A DNA stretch of 64,000 bases from Actinomucor elegans (Eukaryota; Mucoromycota; Mucoromycetes; Mucorales; Mucoraceae), in NCBI GenBank assembly GCA_026027325.1, contig JAMSLZ010000001.1, positions 4,650,001-4,714,000 of the forward strand. The letters are read 5' to 3'. Every line of letters begins with the position of its first letter. The stretch's first letter is position 1. The translations under genes were made by a program, and so were the position numbers. Under the pieces are notes generated by a model that was given only the letters and a program-made list of their open reading frames with translations, made no database searches and had not been told where the DNA came from. Of the stretch, positions 33,688-45,422 are shown piece by piece.

Positions 33688-36600
33688 TTGATTAATAGAA
33701 GGGTATGTTGGAGATAAAGTCGATACTCTCTTGTATTGTTGGTTATAGAATGTGCAAATGAGCTTTATAACTGTCTGGTTAGTGGAAAAGAAATATAAAT
33801 AATAAAAAAGAAAAAATCTCTTCGAAGCAAGTCCCACATTTAGAACTCAGTGGTGACTTTGAAATGGTTCCCCGTCTCGGATTTTTGATCCCATGCATTA
33901 CTTGCTGCCTGGATAATATAGACAAGTTATTCAGTAGCTAATCAACGATGAGTCTCGGAGGCACGAATACAATCAATGCATAATAAGCTAGGCAATAGAG
34001 AAAAATTGATCAGCAGTAAAGAAGTGTGAGTCATAGAATCAAAAAGATTCTGCTTTTGAAAAAATAATATATATATATATATATTAACATATAATGGTTA
34101 CTAGAATTCTCTGCAAGCTTTTTTTTCGATACAAGCACTGTTGCTTCTTGAATATATATATATGTATATGTATATATTAACATTTATATATGCGTGGATG
34201 AATGGTCATTCACTTTTGATTGGATACTTTGTCTGGGGAAATACCACGGTCAATAAGGGAAAAAATTTTCAGGCCTTGCAATATCACATGCTAATGAGAG
34301 TCATTGTACTTTTTGACAGGCATCCGAACGGCTAAACGTATAATAAACCGAGTCAATTTAATGACAGATTTAAACAAGATCCCATTTTCCTGACCTCTCC
34401 ATAGTTCACAGATGCTTGTGTCTCATTCAACATTGTGTTTCCGCCTTAAAACCAAAGAGACTCTCTATTATTTTTCACGTAAATCGCCTTATCTTGTGTA
34501 TAGCTGCTTTGATCTATGGTTGTGCCGTTTGACTTATTTGGAGATTGCATATTTTCTTGTATATTTTGCTTGGAAATCATTTTTATATTTCGGTTCTTTG
34601 ATGAACTATTGTAGAAAAGTGAATAGAATGAACTGCCCAAATCATTAAATTTGTACGCCGAACATCAATACCGAGGATCTGCCAATTTCAATGTTTCATT
34701 ATGAAATTTTACTCATTGGGTGGAGCATGATTTTCTTTAATGTTTCCCTCCGGAAACCATTGACATACCTCGGCTCTTTACTAAACTAGAGACACATTTT
34801 AATGAGTAAAAAGAGCATTTCAAACACGTATTCAAGCGCCGATTCCAACCTATGCCAGCAAACTTCAATGGGTATCATTAATACAAACTAGTATGCTAAA
34901 AAAAAAAGAGCATATTCTCTTTTATATATTCCCAGAAAATATTGATATAGACTAGTTCTTTGTTCACTTATAAGCGAGTTTTAGTTAATAGAATGATCTG
35001 TTAAATCACACGTTCAAGCATCGGTTCAATGATCGTTTATCAGCCTACATCCAGCACCTATAAATTACAATCTATACTTACACAAGCTAGAGTGTTGGAT
35101 AAAGCATGCTTTCTTCTATATCTTGAAGGAAAATAACGCACATATATTGTCTTTGTACAATTCAGAGTATAATGGGTAACCTCGTTATCATTATCCTGCC
35201 AATGAGGACAGCCACTTCATACAACATAATTTGTATCATACAATCCAAGCACGCCTTTTATTTCTAGCTCTATTCATTTTAACTTGTTGTGAACATGCCC
35301 AATAAGTCATCCCATAGTTCAAATTTACAGCTCTAGAGGATGATTTAAATGCAACTGGGGCAGCCAAGTTACCTTTAAGCTGATATGCAACACGATGAGA
35401 AAGACTCGAGGTGTTTTCTACCTTAGAAAAGCTCTTGGTAAGATAGCGCATGTAATTGCTTACAATTATTGATAAAGCGAACATATGCAAAGTTCTTTAA
35501 TACAAGGCAGAAAAACAACTGGCTTGCTTATTTAGTAGAATAGGCAAAAACTCTTTAAAAACTTCTTTTATCACAAATCTTTTGTTACGGCATAAGTCAA
35601 GTGTTGTGTGAATCAATATCTGTAGAATCATATTACCATACTTATATATGGATAATGACCTCTTCTTTTTTTTTGTTGTTGCTGTTATTGGCCTCATCAA
35701 CACTTTAACCCTTAGAATTTATAATACTATTGATCTTTCATTTTGCTACCAGATAAGCATTGATCATCGTCCAAAAGAAGTTGGCAACATCAAAAGATTA
35801 GGTTAGACCCAACAGCACGTCATCTTGCCGCCTTGCCAGAGAAAGAGCATCGTAAAATCCAAATGAATTGCGTTTCCCGGTCACGGATACCAATAGAAAA
35901 GTCTGCATAACTTTGCAGGCTTGACAAAAAGTGTAGCAAGAAGTACATCATTTGATGGCGAACGGATAAATTTGGAGCAGCTTTTGCTTTGAAAGGTTTG
36001 TTTTTATAACCATCATTCATCACACTATAAATCATGACCAGTATGTAATGTCGCAGGATTAATGCAGGTTTAAATGCTCTAATCAAGACAAGAGCAAGGT
36101 CAATACCAAAAGCTTTTTAATTGGAGCAAATTTACAAACGTATGCAGCTCAACTCATGAACACATTCTTAGAGTAAATCAATACAATCAGTCATTGTATT
36201 TATTGCCAAAGAAAAGTACAAGATCAAAAATAAGATATATAAAGAGTAGTACCTTCTTTATATGATTGATATAGCGTAAGTGTCTTGTTTCTTGGTAGTG
36301 AAAGCCATGCATTTGTGATATTTTATTTTTGGTTGGATATATGTCATAAAATTTTCCCAATGTCAATTAAATGCCCCAGATACGCTGTAAAATATATTAA
36401 CAAAGTATATACAGGATTCAATTGTGTACCGAGTTATACTAGTTTATTAAATCTTTCGAGTTTACTTGGACAAAAAGCCAATTCCCTCCATTTTTTTTTT
36501 CAAGTAGTGTTTCCAAGCATCGTTACACCGTTTACATGGTAATACGGGTATATACTGATATATGCTTATGAAAGTTGATTTATTAGAAAAAAGTAACGCA

Positions 36601-36834
36601 TTTTATTTAATGCATTGTCCGGAAATCATGTATATAACTATCTTGGCCCATCGTTATTCCAGTCAAAGACCATATTATACTTTAAGCATAATTCTTATTA
36701 ATATCTGCCCTTCAGCAATGAAGCAACATATTAAATCAACAGGATAGCACCAGTTTTTGTTCAATAATTATACAGTTTTTTTTTTTATTACTAGGTTTGT
36801 CTAAAATGATAGGAATATATGAAATCAATATTGT
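33688..36834. other. Gene-poor spacer
   Basis: PRS promoter side followed by AT-rich DNA with (TA)n at 34067-34083 and 34154-34175. Minus-strand frames at 35236-35490 and 35820-36086 are marginal; the latter overlaps a second open-looking frame and is discussed under findings. No gene is called. Confidence 0.45.
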
Positions 36835-38184
36835 TTAGAATCTACGCTTAGCGGCTCTTCTAGCAACTGCAGCTGCTTGTTGTCTTTCACGAATAGCACG
36901 TTCCTTTTCTAATTTTTCGTGATGCTTTTGTTGATCCTTAAAGTTCTCCATGAAGCCCTTTGTGTTCTTTTGAAGTTCTTCAGGTTTCTTCAAAAGCTTG
37001 GGGATATTCAATGCGCTTCGCACAGTGGGGTTCTTTAATGCGAGAATTTGACCAATTGAAAAGAAGTTACTTGTAATCCAGTATACAAATACACCCTACA
37101 AACCAAGACAACTTAAGTATATTGCTCTTCATTGATGATATCAAAACTTACACTGGGCATCCAAGCGGTGAATGGTACCATGACCAAGGTAAGAGCTCTG
37201 AAAACATTCTTCATACCTTTACTTTGAGGATTAGCAGCGCCTGCTTCGGTACCGGCTTCCAATACAGCCATAACACCAGCAGCACTGATTACAGGAAGGA
37301 CATAGTAAGGATCCTTGGCAGCCAAATCTGTGAACCAGAAAAGACCTTGATCTTGCAAACCAGGCACAGGCACTTCAGCCATACTACGAATGGCCATAAA
37401 GAAAGAAACCATGACAGGCATTTGAATCAAAGGCAAGCCCATCGACTTCATAGGATGACAGTTGTTCTTTTTGAACAATGTTTGAATTTCCTGTGTGTAT
37501 TTACCAGTGGCCAGCGAATCACCCTGTGCCTGAGCTGATTTGAGGTTATCCATGATACGCGTTACTTCGGGGTTGATATTCATCAGTTTAGCATTGTTTC
37601 TCTGGATCTTGATCATCAAAGGCAAAAGAGCAACACGTACTGCAACAGTGGCCAAAGCAATAGTTCCCCACCAAGGTAATCCACCGTAAAGATGAATGTA
37701 TTCAAACATGGCCTCTAATCCGCCCACAGGAGTAAAGTTACATAATCCAAGTGCTTTGAAATCACCAATTTGAGCTGTGGCATTGACAAGCGCATCAGGT
37801 GCTGTAGTTTGAGTGACTTGTTGGATCAAATCGCTAGCAGACTCAGTGATTGAGGTAGAATCATTGCTGGATTGGACTACTGCTTCAGCATTCTTTGATT
37901 CATCGGTGGTTAAGTGACGAGCGCCCAAATGATTCATAAGAGTAATGTTACCCAACATACGACCGCCGTTGGATTTGGCAGCTCTTTGTGCAATAACACT
38001 TAAAGGCTGGACTCGCTTGGTTCCTGCCAATAAGCCGGTTGAAAGCTATTTTCAATAATAAAGTAAAGCGTTCATTTTCAGTATTTTTTTTTTTTTTTTT
38101 TGCTGATACCATGGTACTTACCATACGAGAAGCGTTCACACTTTGTCCAATACAGGCAAAGGTACTATGGTTGACAGAAGGCAT
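36835..38184 (-). CDS. OXA1: Mitochondrial inner-membrane insertase Oxa1
   Basis: YidC/Oxa1/Alb3 insertase that places mitochondrially encoded proteins (Cox2, Atp6, Atp9) and some imported ones into the inner membrane. Three exons: 38122-38184, 37152-38045 and 36835-37095, total 405 residues. The N-terminal presequence (MPSVNHSTFACIGQSVNASR, then AGTKRVQPLSVIAQRAAKSN) is basic and serine-rich. The core has ALGLCNFTPVGGLEAMFEYI, YGGLPWWGTIALATVAVRVA (span 1 with the conserved Arg), the coiled loop LMNINPEVTRIMDNLKSAQA, MPVMVSFFMAIRSMAEVPVP and WMPSGVFVYWITSNFFSIGQ (last span). The C-terminal tail ERAIRERQQAAAVARRAAKR is the basic ribosome-binding extension. It is divergent from ATP11, 326 bp away. 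Confidence 0.97.
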
Positions 38185-38510
38185 GCAAAAGTGAGTAATT
38201 TTTTGACAGCTAGTCCATGTGAATTAAGAATTTCATTTCATTTACGTTTTAGAGGTTAATCGGCTCGAGATTCTAAGCATCGTCAATGGGTCTTGAACCA
38301 AGAAAAAAAGAGTAAATGACAGGAAACCTTACGAGAACAGGTGCAAAAAAGGACTGTACTAGGGTCGACCATTGAAGAAAATTCAAGAAGCAAGTCACGG
38401 ATGTCCCAGTGAATTTGGAATTGCGACCCTGCAACTAGCCTAAATGTTTGACATTTTGTTCCTTTTTTTTATTTTTATTTTTTTACTTTTAGTAAACCAA
38501 CATATAGATC
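38185..38510. promoter_or_regulatory. Bidirectional promoter, OXA1 / ATP11
   Basis: 326 bp between the two start codons. A T-rich tract (38461-38491) precedes the ATP11 ATG. No exact known element was identified. It must contain both core promoters since no other gene lies between. Confidence 0.6.
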
Positions 38511-39639
38511 ATGTTTTCAAACATTTCACGTCAAGTCGTTAGAAATCTCAGTTCTTATAAAAATAAGGTCATTCCTCAACCTGCTTTGCGACTCCAAACG
38601 AGCAATGTTCGCTCAAAGCTTGGTAACCTATATAGAGTACTTAAAAATCTCAAGTGCTATGCAACTAACACACTTAACCGAGATAGGTCAGAACAGATTC
38701 TATACTGCTCAAATAAAGCCAGCCGATTTTGAAGCGAAATATGCCGCTAAAATTAAAGAAATTGCTCAGAGGTAAAAAGTTGAAAGTGATTAAATGAATA
38801 CAGCTACTCATCCTACGGCTTTGTTATTCAGGGAAGGTTTGACTGTGGAAGAATTAAAGCAGAAGATCAAGGATGAAGCGGCAAAGAAGTTAAAGGCTGC
38901 AAAGCCCAAGAAGGTTGAACCCAAGGTTGTTGCAGAGACCACTAAAAAAGCTTCTGCTTCTACTATTGCAGCTAAAGCTAAATTACCATACGATTCTTCA
39001 GCTCCTGTACGTTTACATTTTAATCAAATTACTGAAATAGTCCACTCACTTTTCCGAATAGACTTTGGATAAGCTTGTCAAACTCGAACTTCTTGAGAAA
39101 GAAACACCTGAGAACATTGCTAAAATTTGGAATGCAGGCCATGCCAATAAGGATTGTATCACAGCTATTATCCCTAGCGACATATATGACAAACTTTACA
39201 AGCGCAGTCAAGAATTCCCTATGGTAAAGACATTTATTTTCCAAGAGAATGCAACTAAATGTTTAAATTATTGTAGTTTGTCGTACCTATGCCTCGCGAA
39301 GAAGGTGTCGAGTTCTTCTTCCTTCAATTCAATTTCCATCAATGTAACTTCACCTCACTTTTAGAATACAAGACAAAGGGATCTGAAGCTAGACCATTCC
39401 TCACTTTAACACATTTCACTGAACTCGAAAAGTCAAAGGGTATTGTTTTGATGAAGGGTGAGATCAACGACGACCCTCGTATGTTGGATACTGCCAATGC
39501 TCAATTCTTGACTTTTGCTCTTCAACAATTTTATGTCACGGGTGGAGAAGACAAGTTGAAACTTGTTGAAAAGTTCCATAAACATCCTACTACGTTTGAT
39601 TTCCAAGAATTGATCAAGTCTGTAGAGACACTTGTTTAA
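38511..39639 (+). CDS. ATP11: F1-ATPase assembly factor Atp11
   Basis: Mitochondrial matrix chaperone that holds free F1 beta subunits until they join alpha. Five exons. Exon 1 (38511 to about 38622) encodes a presequence MFSNISRQVVRNLSSYKNKV. After an intron ending near 38688 comes QNRFYTAQIKPADFEAKYAA. The next exon (from about 38834) continues EGLTVEELKQKIKDEAAKKL and a Lys/Ala linker. The core reads DKLVKLELLEKETPENIAKI and WNAGHANKDCITAIIPSDIY, followed by FVVPMPREEGVEFFFLQFNF, YKTKGSEARPFLTLTHFTEL and EKSKGIVLMKGEINDDPRML. It ends TFDFQELIKSVETLV. The ATP11 family signatures (LxKE...IWxxxH, PLPR-x-x-G-x-E-F-F, LT-x-T-x-F-x-E-L) are present. Total about 300 residues, normal. Confidence 0.94.
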
Positions 39640-40966
39640 TCTGATAATAAAAAGCAGTTGTTATAGACCAAGTTGAAAGTTTGATATCATCAAATGTATA
39701 TTTCAGTCACCATCGGTTCAATTAGCGCTTTCAAACCAAATATGACAGTCCTTGATGTAGTGTCTACTTATTACTAAACTTGTTGTTTGGCAATGACGTT
39801 TATCATTAGGCTGGATGGCAGTGTTAGTAATAGACGCAGTGACTCATTCACTAATCAAATGCTGCATTTGATCGAGATTGGTCGAGCAATCTATCAACCT
39901 ATCGATTAAAGCCATATGAAATGGATGTGATTTAATATTAATCTTTAAAGTATCATGCACTGATTGTGATAGAGTTAAAAAAAAAGGGCCTTGGTAGGCA
40001 CAATTGCCCATTCTGACAATAAGCTACTGATTAAACACAGTTTTGGACAGGAAATTGGTCAAGAAATGGCCACAAATGGCATATTTTAGAGGATCCCCTT
40101 AGGCTAAGATTCACTTTTTTTTTTGTAGTGTGGTAACTACATGCTCGAGACATAGTCTATTGATAACATAAATGACATATATATGAGTATCCTAATGTAT
40201 TCATTTCATATTTTTTCAAATTTTTAATTCTTGAATTTTTTCATATACAATTTTAGTGTATTAGTAATTTTTTTTTGACATTAAAAACTGGAGAAAAAAC
40301 TCCCTCAGCCATTAAAAGAGAGGATAGAACCGTAGTAGTAGCAGGGAATTTTTTTTCTATAACATTTGTTTGATGATATAAATGAAAATTTAGAGACATA
40401 ATACATCACTCATATATAGTTTGTACTTTATAAAGTGTGTTTCTGTATTTTTCTATATTTTTTACTTGTTAAAAAACGTGGTCGATGAAGGTAAAATAAA
40501 GTAATGTATGGATCAATATCCTTAAGGAAGATTGCTCTTATTTCATATGAAATACAACATGTTTTTAAGACCATTGGATAATTAAATAAGTTCTTTACAA
40601 GCATTATTAACACCCTTTTCTTGTATAGACACATATGTGTGATTTAAAATTGAATGAGAACCAAGTTTGGCACGACTATCCTTAAGTCAGACTGATATTA
40701 TTACCAACCATCGATTTCGGTTCAATTTCACATCTGATTAGCAGTTCATGTGTAGATTGAACTACTATACCTACATAGTGAAATTCTGTTGCTATGACCG
40801 TATTATTCAACTTTGTATTTGATTGTTTACTGGCTGCATTGTATAACAGGTCAGATATCACCCAATTGAGGCCAATTGTCCAACAAGGAAAGTAGACTCA
40901 ACCTTCAGGGATCAAATAAAGATGAGTACAATTTATTACACTGTTTTATTATATGGATCGAGAACT
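39640..40966. other. Spacer with dispersed-repeat copy
   Basis: AT-rich. Holds the clearest copy of the dispersed repeat (40723-40760). The minus-strand frame 40428-40634 looks random. Confidence 0.5.
40723..40760 (+). repeat. Copy of the dispersed repeat
   Basis: Core ACATCTGATTAGCAGTTCAT followed by GTGTAGATTGA, matching 20638-20675 at 32 of 38 positions. Confidence 0.5.
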
Positions 40967-42343
40967 CTAAGAGTAGGTGCTCCAGTTGATAGAAGGTTTG
41001 TCTGTTAACCCAAGGCATAACTCCAAATGTGTTGAATTAGGTCTACGAATAACACTACGAATAGCTTGATCCAAAGGATAGAATTTCTCTGCATCTGATA
41101 TCACAATACGTTTACCTGGTGGAGGAGATCCTGTCATGTCGATTTCAGCCAACAGGTCTCGAAATGTAAAGCTATCTGTGATGGCCAAGTTGCGGAAATA
41201 GTACATATCTGGCGAGGAAAGTGGTTTCAAAGATACGGTTTCGATGACAGTAGGGGTGATGTCCATAGGAGTGGAGGTGCTGGGCTTTATAGCCAGAGTA
41301 GGACGAGGTGAAGTATTGGCCATGGGCGTATCATGTATATGGTGATATATCTGTGTTGAAGTAGAAGCAGAGGGTAATATAGTATCTGTTTTACGTGAAT
41401 GAAGTGGTGGTAACTGAGAAGGAAAGTCTACGACTGGCATATATTGCTGTTGATATTCAGCAGGTATAGTAGGTACATTATTGGCGTGTCTATTCTCGAG
41501 CATAAAAGGGTTTACATTGCGACCATAGAGTAAGGGGGTTGAAACACTTGAATGAGGCCTTTGTTGAGTATCGATATTTGGTGATAGTTTATTATGAATT
41601 CGCTTGCGTTTGTTGGAGGTAGAGTGCGTTAGTCTACTAAAATCTGGTTCAATGACTAAATCTGGTTCAGTGCCTGGTTGGTATTGCTGTTGATTAGCCG
41701 AGATTTCTCGGACTTTGGCAGCTAAACCACCTGATCTAAGGGTATTTTGATGATGGTATGGATCTGTAGAAGGCGAAGGTGGGCCACCCATATGTTGACG
41801 TTCGTGTCTCTTTTTGCTCTATACAGTGTGCTAGAATGTGCTTTACACAATGATACTTCTGTCAGCTCTCTTAGGCCTAATACATTATTATTTTCATCCT
41901 TATACATGACATGCGCGTTTTCATTAATCCATTTTAATGAAAATTCATAGTCTTCTGGATCTTCTCGGTGTAGTTTTTTGGCTCTAGAATCCAATCCGCC
42001 TTCTGGTAGATTCTTGCCTCTTCTTGGTTGCATTTCTTGGCAAGAACAGTCTACACCATAAAACTATTGCGTGTTATTTAGTATAGATATAATAATTAAA
42101 CATAAGGTATACTTTACTTTGCTACAAGTGAAGCACACACTACATACAACGCAAGCATTCTTTGACAGCCGTGAGTATCACTTTTTTTTTTTTTGTTGAA
42201 TTTGTATTTATATTTACCTTTCGAACCCGCAAATACCTAGAATAGCTATTCGACTCGTTTTGCTGTTGTTGATTAGTAGATGAGTCTTGTAATGGTAACT
42301 CTGCAATTACTTGAGCAAACTGAAACAAGTTATTTTCAGACAT
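40967..42343 (-). CDS. Unknown protein with Cys cluster and conserved C-terminus
   Basis: About 430 residues in four exons; not recognised. The start at ATG 42343 gives MSENNLFQFAQVIAELPLQD. Exon 1 ends RYLRVRK. A short exon (about 42117-42163) reads NACVVCSVCFTCSK and the next continues FYGVDCSCQEMQPRRGKNLP, so six cysteines in CxxC-x2-C-x2-C...CxC spacing suggest metal binding. It proceeds DPEDYEFSLKWINENAHVMY and LGLRELTE. I then infer a 38-nt intron (GTATCATTG to TATAG), which joins in phase to SKKRHERQHMGGPPSPSTDP. The middle is Ser/Thr/Pro/Gln-rich with a nuclear-signal-like NKRKRIHNK. The last 90 residues look folded: NLAITDSFTFRDLLAEIDMT, GSPPPGKRIVISDAEKFYPL, then LELCLGLTDKPSINW. 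A nuclear regulator is plausible but unproven. Confidence 0.65.
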
Positions 42344-42499
42344 GACCAAAGCAAAAGGTTTGCAAGAAGAAAAAAAAAAAAAGAAGGTGATAAAAAAGCA
42401 GTAAGAAAATAATTTTTTTTTTTTTTTTTATTATGAACAGGGACCAGCTTGATTTGGTATGCAATTATACGCGTAAATAGAACGCGCTTCTTCAATTCA

Positions 42500-43376
42500 T
42501 TAGCTGGACTTGTTTTCAATAAGCCAAACTAAATGAGCTACTGCAACGGTATCCAAGGTACGGTCCTTGACTACCACATCAATCTTGACTTCTCTTGATC
42601 CACTCTCTTCCAAATCCTCAGGTAAGTTGAAATCAGTAGAAGCGGTTAATAATCCTCTGGCCTTCTTTTTAAACTATCGAGTCATAATAATTTAGCTAAA
42701 GAAACACTTGAATGATCATCTGAATACCTCTAATTCTAATGATAAAAGATTGATTTCAGTTTTATCATCCTTTAGACTACTTAACAATCCTAATTCTCCA
42801 ACTGACTCTGCAAACGTAGCAAGTGCTGTCGCGTGGATACTATTAGACATAATTAATCAATTGAATCGCCTATGAAGCTTGTCAAACCTTCTAAATGGAT
42901 TCCGATTCTTTTGTCTATCCTATTGAAAGCATGGTTATTACACATTTGTTGTTACTGTTGTTGGCATTAATACTTGCTCGCATAAACCCTGTACAAAAAC
43001 CACGCGAAAAAGTCGATATTCTCATGTCTAAAACAATGATTAAAATCATTCTTTTACCTGTCTAGTTTTAATTCTTACCTATTGAACCTGAATAGGGATT
43101 TATATTTCCCAACAAATAGGCAAAAATCTTGGGTCTAAATACTTTGATCAATGGCTTGTTCAACTTTTCCCAAACCACTAATGGTCTACGTGAGTGACGC
43201 AAAGTCCATACAAGATAAATAATAGATAATATCGTTGCTGCAACAACTCCAACCATAAAACGTGCAAACACTGTCAATTCAACTTCCAATGCGACTTTGG
43301 CTAAACGGATCGTTGCTTGCACATGCTCAGAAAACGCATCTGCCAACTGAGAAGGTGTCACTACAGTATTATCCAT
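42500..43376 (-). CDS. Membrane-anchored hotdog (DUF4442) thioesterase-like protein
   Basis: The start at 43376 (MDNTVVTPSQLADAFSEHVQ) leads into a membrane span, FMVGVVAATILSIIYLVWTL, and the typical fungal linker KVFRPKIFAYLLGNINPYSG. The gene is then cut into small exons that I joined by phase: about 42992-43034 (YRLFRVVFVQGLCEQ), a short exon near 42895-42926 (DRQKNRNPFR), and 42729-42837 (SIHATALATFAESVGELGLL). The final exon runs from about 42674 to 42500 and ends VKDRTLDTVAVAHLVWLIEN. The RNPFRSIHATALATFAE block and the closing VAxAxxxWLI are hallmarks of the DUF4442 hotdog fold, related to acyl-CoA thioesterases. Activity and location (mitochondrion or ER) are not known. The two small middle exons are the least certain; an alternative reading would shift about 15 residues. 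An in-frame upstream ATG at 43454 is the alternative start. Confidence 0.75.
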
Positions 43377-43993
43377 GCTTTCCGATAGGCTAGTATTGAA
43401 ATCTCGGACAAGAAGAAAAAACCTGGGGAAAAACGAGTTCAAACATGAGGTCAACTATCTCGAGAATTTTCGATCGGGGGTTTAATCATTTCAAAAGGTT
43501 GGCCCCATGGAGTCGCAAATCTCAGCACTTCAAATGTTTATCGACCGTGCCATACATGTTTTAAAGCTATGGTTTATAGTAGGAAACCACCCATTACGTT
43601 AGATTCTATATTTTCACCTTTTTATGCTATTTTCACTTCTAAAAAAAGCTCAGTTTACTATCATCAAGCTGAGAAACCGAAAATGGGCAAACAATTCGAC
43701 TTTTTCTCAATCTTTTTGATATGAAATGTCGCATAATTCTTACACCACTTGATGTATAACATAATTTTATACAAGCTTTATTAATAAATATTGAATTAGT
43801 TTATACTGTTTAGTATGCGCCAGATATTTGTCAATTTGAAAACTGATTTTGAAGAAAGAAAAAAAAAAAATTCAATCACAGCCTGCCAATGGAGGTATCA
43901 TGCATTTCAGGCTTGCATTACATTGTGAATACACAATAGCTTTTTAATCTATCTAGAAACCTTTATCTGGGTGGTTTAAACCCATTCTTTATT
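43377..43993. other. Spacer
   Basis: 617 bp without gene signals; promoter of the DUF4442 gene and 3' region of the F-box gene. Confidence 0.5.
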
Positions 43994-45422
43994 TTATATC
44001 AACACATCATCTAAACTGCTTGGTATTTCATCTGGATAGTGTACTTTATAGCTTCTAACTGGGGAAAAGAAGCAAGCCTTGAATGGCTTTAGATCATACT
44101 GATGATCACCTCGATCGGGTCCTATAGAAGTACTCGAGTACTCTTCCCAGATCAATTTGTTATGCCTTCCTCGATGCGTCGTCTTAATCTTAAGCGATAA
44201 ATGAAATGTTTCTCTTGGTAAATTGCTGTCCTTCATAATAATCGAAATATGATCATCGTTGCTCAACACAAATTGACCGTGAAAGCATTGTTTCTTATTA
44301 TAACCAGGTTGTAGCAGCTTGACTACGTGAACAGGTTCATCTGTGGTAACATGCTTTAGCACAGTACCATTAGGAAAAAAGCGGAAATAACGATAGTAGG
44401 TGACAAAGTGAATGGGCTGGTTCCAAGCTGTTTCTGATGTACCAGGTCGAATGTAATGACAGGTGGAAATGTATACACCATCATAGCGAATGCGAGGTCG
44501 ATCGATAAACATGCGTAGCCAATGGCCATCGTATTTTTTCACGTATTGCAATTGATATGTATGAGACTGTTTCAGTGTCATGGAAGGTTCTCTAAAGATA
44601 CGGATGCAAGCATATTGCCAGATAGAAGGATCTCTACTAAGTAAAAAAAACTTTTTGCAAACAAGTGCAAAATAAGGCACAGTAGAAACGGAATGCAATA
44701 CCAAGATGCGAAGTATATTCAACATGATTTCACCTGTCAAACATGATTAGATACTATTTTTTTTTTCTGTTCATCACCGATCTTACTTGGTAGCTTGGCG
44801 ATAGATACTGGCTTATAATCTAATTGAGGTATATACGAAAGATCGTCTTGGGACAAAAACTGATCAATCAAATCTGCTAAAGGATCGCGCCGCGTTGCTG
44901 AAGGAGCTGTATATTCTTTGCCAATGGGTACAATGTGCTGAAATCCTTCGGCAGCTTTTAAAGGTTTATCCTTATTCTCCTGTATTTTGGGTAATATATC
45001 GGTTTGATAATGCTTCTTGTATGCATAATCGATATCAGGATCTAATTTGAAAGCGCGACGGTAGCTGTCCAGTGCTGCGGTTTTGTCTGTTAAGCTTCAC
45101 TTGTCATACATAAAAAAAAGAAGCTATTGATTATACCTTTGCCTAACTTTCCCTGTCTTTCATTATCAACAGCAATCACATAATGGTCCATAGCTGTTAC
45201 AGGTACAGAGGTTTCAGTCGTTGTTAGCGACTCAGTTTCTTCAATCAAGTTGGCGATTGACGCTTCTTCCTTGTTATCGATAGACTTGTCAGCCTTTTTT
45301 GAATTCTCGGCCTGCTTTTCATGATCATGACTGTGCTTCTCCTTGACCTCTTGACGCCAGGTGTTTCTAAACTCTTCCAACACCTGCTCTTGTGGAATGT
45401 CGGTGTTCATGTTATCCGTCAT
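43994..45422 (-). CDS. FBXO9: F-box protein, FBXO9/Hrt3/Pof7 type
   Basis: SCF ubiquitin-ligase substrate adaptor. The start at 45422 (MTDNMNTDIPQEQVLEEFRN) is followed by a charged linker and a single TPR-like unit ending DHYVIAVDNERQGKLGKG, then AALDSYRRAFKLDPDIDYAY in exon 2. The F-box region reads YIPQLDYKPVSIAKLPSEIM-like, spanning the last intron (about 44745-44790), then LNILRILVLHSVSTVPYFAL, VCKKFFLLSRDPSIWQYACI. The C-terminal Hrt3/FBXO9 domain follows: WLRMFIDRPRIRYDGVYIST, CHYIRPGTSETAWNQPIHFV, YYRYFRFFPNGTVLKHVTTD and FHLSLKIKTTHRGRHNKLIW. The order TPR, F-box, FBXO9-C is diagnostic. About 420 residues. CSN5, 41 kb away, acts on the cullins such adaptors bind, but the distance argues against any shared regulation. 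Confidence 0.92.

Noticed and set aside
33277..33717. 146-codon plus-strand frame
   Set aside because: Antisense shadow of the PRPP synthetase exon.
35236..35490. 84-codon minus-strand frame
   Set aside because: No family resemblance and no splice partners.
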